DNA of 64,000 bases from Natronoglycomyces albus (lineage in GTDB: Bacteria > Actinomycetota > Actinomycetes > Mycobacteriales > Micromonosporaceae), in the NCBI RefSeq assembly GCF_016925535.1, contig NZ_CP070496.1:744001-808000 (forward strand), in the 5' to 3' direction. The notes under the pieces are model-generated. The model was not told the DNA's origin, made no database searches, and worked only from the letters and a program-made list of their open reading frames with translations. Position 1 is the first letter of the stretch, and each line of letters starts with the position of its first letter. Shown here piece after piece: positions 61,653-64,000 of this stretch. The position numbers and the translations under genes were made by a program.

Positions 61653-62453
61653 GTGAGCGCGATCCGATCCTCATCCATGCTGCCCGCCCGCCGGGAGGCC
61701 ATCACCCTCCACACCGCCGACGAACTGCAACTGGTCGGCGAACTGGCCTTGCCGCAGGAACGCGACCCCGAGGCGACCCTCATCATGGTCCACCCGCTGC
61801 CCACACATGGCGGCATGATGGACAGCCACATCTTTCGCAAAGCCGCCTGGCGCCTTCCCGCGCTGGCCAATATGGCCGTGCTGCGGTTCAACACTCGCGG
61901 CACCAGCAGTCAGCAAGGCACCAGCCAAGGCGAGTTCGACAACGCTCGAGGCGAACAGTTCGACGTCGCCGCCGCCATCGAATACGCGGAGTTCGCCGAG
62001 CTGCCTCGCATCTGGCTGGTGGGCTGGTCGTTCGGAACCGACCTCACTCTCAAGTACGGGCTGGAGCCCAGCGTCGAAGGAGCAATCTTGCTCTCGCCGC
62101 CGTTGCGCTATAGCACCGAAGAGGACCTGGGGCGCTGGAACGAAGCCGACAAGCCATTGCTGGCCCTGATCCCCGAACACGACGACTACCTACAGCCCGC
62201 CGAAGCCAAAGAGCGCTTCTCCATCATCGAACAGGCCGACGTCCGGGGCGTGGAGGGCGGCAAACACTTGTGGGTGGGCCAAGCCGAGACAGTTCTCGAC
62301 GCGATCGTCGAACGTGTTTTGCCCCAGCACGCCCCGCTAAAGCGCGAGTGGGACGGGCCAATGGAACGCGGCGACACATCCGCCTACGCCAACAAGACGG
62401 TAGCCGCCTTCGGTGGATTCCTGCCCAAACCCGATCGAGACGACGATAAGTAG
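61653..62453 (+). CDS. Alpha/beta hydrolase
   Basis: The 266-residue protein has an alpha/beta hydrolase fold with oxyanion loop LIMVHPLPTHGGMMDSHI, nucleophile in LVGWSFGTDLTLK (GxSxG), acid in ALIPEHDDYLQP and His in GGKHLWVGQAETV. It resembles small esterase-like/AB-hydrolase (UPF0227-like) proteins of actinobacteria. The GTG at 61653 follows GGGAGCCACC. No signal peptide. Substrate unknown. Confidence 0.87.
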   Translation: MSAIRSSSMLPARREAITLHTADELQLVGELALPQERDPEATLIMVHPLPTHGGMMDSHIFRKAAWRLPALANMAVLRFNTRGTSSQQGTSQGEFDNARGEQFDVAAAIEYAEFAELPRIWLVGWSFGTDLTLKYGLEPSVEGAILLSPPLRYSTEEDLGRWNEADKPLLALIPEHDDYLQPAEAKERFSIIEQADVRGVEGGKHLWVGQAETVLDAIVERVLPQHAPLKREWDGPMERGDTSAYANKTVAAFGGFLPKPDRDDDK

Positions 62454-62496
62454 ACCCCACTGGCGCCGCCATGAATGCGGGGCTAGTGGAGACCAT

Positions 62497-63846
62497 TTAG
62501 CAGTTCAGGTGCTTCTTGATGGTGTCGGGAAGGTCAAGGTCGGCGCAGTCGAGGACCGGGACCAACTCGTCATCCTCGATCACCCACGCCAAGGCGACCT
62601 GGCCGGTCTCGTCGATCTCCGTCTTGACGTCATAGGATTCCGGTTCCCGCGCCACCGGTTCATCGGTCTCGGGCGAATCAACCGTGGCCGCCACATAGCC
62701 GTCGGCCGTACACCAGGACTCGACCAAATCCCCGTCAGGGATGTCCTGCACCACGAGCCGAGCCACTTGTTCGGTCTCGGGACACGTCGGCGCGGCCGAC
62801 GGGTTCGTCGCCGCGTACGTGGCCAAGGCCGCGCCACTGACAATCGCTCCCGTCAATGCCACCCCAGCCAGCGCCGTAGCCGCCTTGCGAAGTCGCGGCC
62901 GCAACTGGCTGTCCTCGGCGCGTTCATACAGCGCCACATCAGTGTTCTGGGCGACCGTCACCGGCCGCAGGCCCGTCCGGGGTATCAACGTGCCGGCCAC
63001 TGACGTGGGGCGTCGCCCAGCGGTAAACGTGTCTAGGGCCGCGCCTCGAAAGTCCAAGCGGGTCAGTTCCTGCCGCAGCTGCTGCGCCGTGGGGCGAGCG
63101 CTCGGATTCGCGTGCAGACCCCACCCGATCAGGTTGGTCAACGCCTGCGACGTGCCGGAAATGTGGGGGACAGGAGCGGCCCTGAGCAGGGGATTGGTCA
63201 GCCCGTCTCGGCTAGACCCCGCCGTCCACGGCAAATGCCCGCCCAAAGCGGCGTAGAGAAGGGTCGACAGCGCGTAGATGTCGGCGGCGGGGCTGGCGGC
63301 GACTTCCGCCGCCTGCGCCGCGTCCAAATGCTCAGGGGCGGTGTAGGCACTGGCGGGTAGGGCTCGCGCCAACACCGGCGCACAGTTGTCGAAGGCACTG
63401 AGCTGCAAAAGCTGCCCAGGTCCGATCAGAACGTTGGCAGGTTGGACCGAGCCGTGCACCAGGCCGCGCTCGTGCAGGGTCGCCAGGGCATCGGCCAACG
63501 CCACGCCGAGAGCCCGCACTTGCCCGTCGGGCAAGGGGCCTTCCTCGTTGAGCTTGTCGACGAGGGTGCGACGGGTGGCGTGGACAGCCAAGTACGGCTG
63601 GGCACCCTCGGTGAGGCCGATGGATGCGAAGGAGGCGATGTGCTGATGCGTCGAGACGCCTGTCAGCTTTGCCGCCCATTCGAGGAAAACTTCTCGACGG
63701 GAGCCGTCGACTCGCTCGTGTGCGACGGTCACGCACACCGATGTGGTGGGGTCGGAGTCGACAGTGCCGGAGAAGACGCTGCTAACCGGGTCGCGATGCA
63801 GTAAACGGTCGATCTGCACTGCGCCAATGGAGCGGGGGGATGCCAT
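62497..63846 (-). CDS. Membrane pseudokinase (Ser/Thr kinase-like)
   Basis: The 449-residue protein has a protein-kinase-like fold (residues 8-270), one membrane helix (about 325-350, TALAGVALTGAIVSGAALAT) and an extracytoplasmic region of about 95 residues with paired Cys (TCPETE, SWCTAD, VLDCAD, HLNC). Catalytic residues are missing: the ATP Lys motif is VAHE (41-44), HRD is replaced by HGS (131-133) and DFG by AFD (151-153), although the later YTAPEHLDA segment is kept. It therefore probably binds, rather than phosphorylates, partners, like MviN/FhaA-type pseudokinases. GGAGGTGACC precedes ATG 63846. Confidence 0.88.
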   Translation of the reverse strand: MASPRSIGAVQIDRLLHRDPVSSVFSGTVDSDPTTSVCVTVAHERVDGSRREVFLEWAAKLTGVSTHQHIASFASIGLTEGAQPYLAVHATRRTLVDKLNEEGPLPDGQVRALGVALADALATLHERGLVHGSVQPANVLIGPGQLLQLSAFDNCAPVLARALPASAYTAPEHLDAAQAAEVAASPAADIYALSTLLYAALGGHLPWTAGSSRDGLTNPLLRAAPVPHISGTSQALTNLIGWGLHANPSARPTAQQLRQELTRLDFRGAALDTFTAGRRPTSVAGTLIPRTGLRPVTVAQNTDVALYERAEDSQLRPRLRKAATALAGVALTGAIVSGAALATYAATNPSAAPTCPETEQVARLVVQDIPDGDLVESWCTADGYVAATVDSPETDEPVAREPESYDVKTEIDETGQVALAWVIEDDELVPVLDCADLDLPDTIKKHLNC

Positions 63847-64000
63847 GGTCACCTCCATCCTCTACGTCGATAGTCGAATGCGCGGCCACCGTATGTAAAT
63901 TGTGGTGCGCGTGGTGCCGCCAGTGCGCGGGCGAATCGGATGATCCGCGACCGGGCTTATATCACGTGACAAGGTGATAACGCTACGTCAATACGGCGCG
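63847..64000. other. Upstream region of the pseudokinase gene
   Basis: No gene is supported up to the window edge. TATCACGTGACAAGGTGATA around 63959-63978 forms an imperfect inverted repeat (TATCAC and GTGATA arms) that may be an operator for a gene beyond the edge or for the pseudokinase. Confidence 0.35.

Overview
The window is 64 kb of G+C-rich chromosome from an actinobacterium. The evidence is the gene set: mycothiol S-conjugate amidase (mca), the mtrA-mtrB-lpqB operon, an acyl-CoA carboxylase epsilon subunit, DUF3107, DUF397/XRE pairs, DUF4307, MoeZ and a HelD-type helicase. The ectoine-type uptake operon and acidic secreted proteins would suit a halotolerant member of a Glycomyces/Stackebrandtia- or Micromonospora-like group, but no rRNA or other decisive marker is present. 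No tRNA, rRNA, CRISPR array or transposase was found.

Layout. 1-3.3 kb: 3' end of a propionyl-CoA carboxylase beta gene, a NYN-domain gene, accE and maf. 3.3-6.0 kb (minus): mgtE-mgtC with a long leader holding an M-box Mg2+ riboswitch, its terminator and a small upstream ORF with a strong Shine-Dalgarno. 6.2-8.4 kb: a thioredoxin-like gene and a doubly frameshifted fic gene. 8.8-11.1 kb: HelD-like helicase. 11.5-16.8 kb: a four-gene cluster of a cytoplasmic subtilisin, an ECF sigma factor, a small helix-plus-beta protein and a TPR-CHAT protease. This is the best candidate for an uncharacterised regulated-proteolysis or conflict system. 17.0-21.2 kb: DUF4129, MoxR, DUF58 and membrane-protein operon. 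21.2-23.5 kb: a WhiJ/DUF397-type accessory cassette bounded by two diverged copies of the same gene 3' end. 23.5-29.2 kb: NDH-2-like gene, then mtrA-mtrB-lpqB. 29.4-36.3 kb: DUF3107, TetR, a long disordered protein, hydrolase, DUF3152 and moeZ, partly as in mycobacteria. 37.0-40.1 kb: ehuBCDA. 40.6-45.5 kb: four tandem secreted SGNH hydrolases, one frameshifted. 46.2-48.9 kb: SsuABC/TauABC-type ABC operon. 49.1-53.3 kb: a small conserved gene and a three-gene sugar ABC operon without ATPase. 53.9-64 kb: housekeeping genes (DUF2269, YqgE, mca, DUF4307, greA, ilvA, ung, small conserved proteins, a hydrolase) and a membrane pseudokinase.

Non-coding structure is rich. Four copies of an imperfect-palindromic element of about 100 bp lie in intergenic DNA, three of them close to gene 3' ends. 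A six-unit 34-bp hairpin array begins inside the greA stop region. Many intergenic gaps carry perfect 9-18 bp hairpins. Three homopolymer-run frameshifts (two in fic, one in an SGNH gene) could be real decay or sequencing error.
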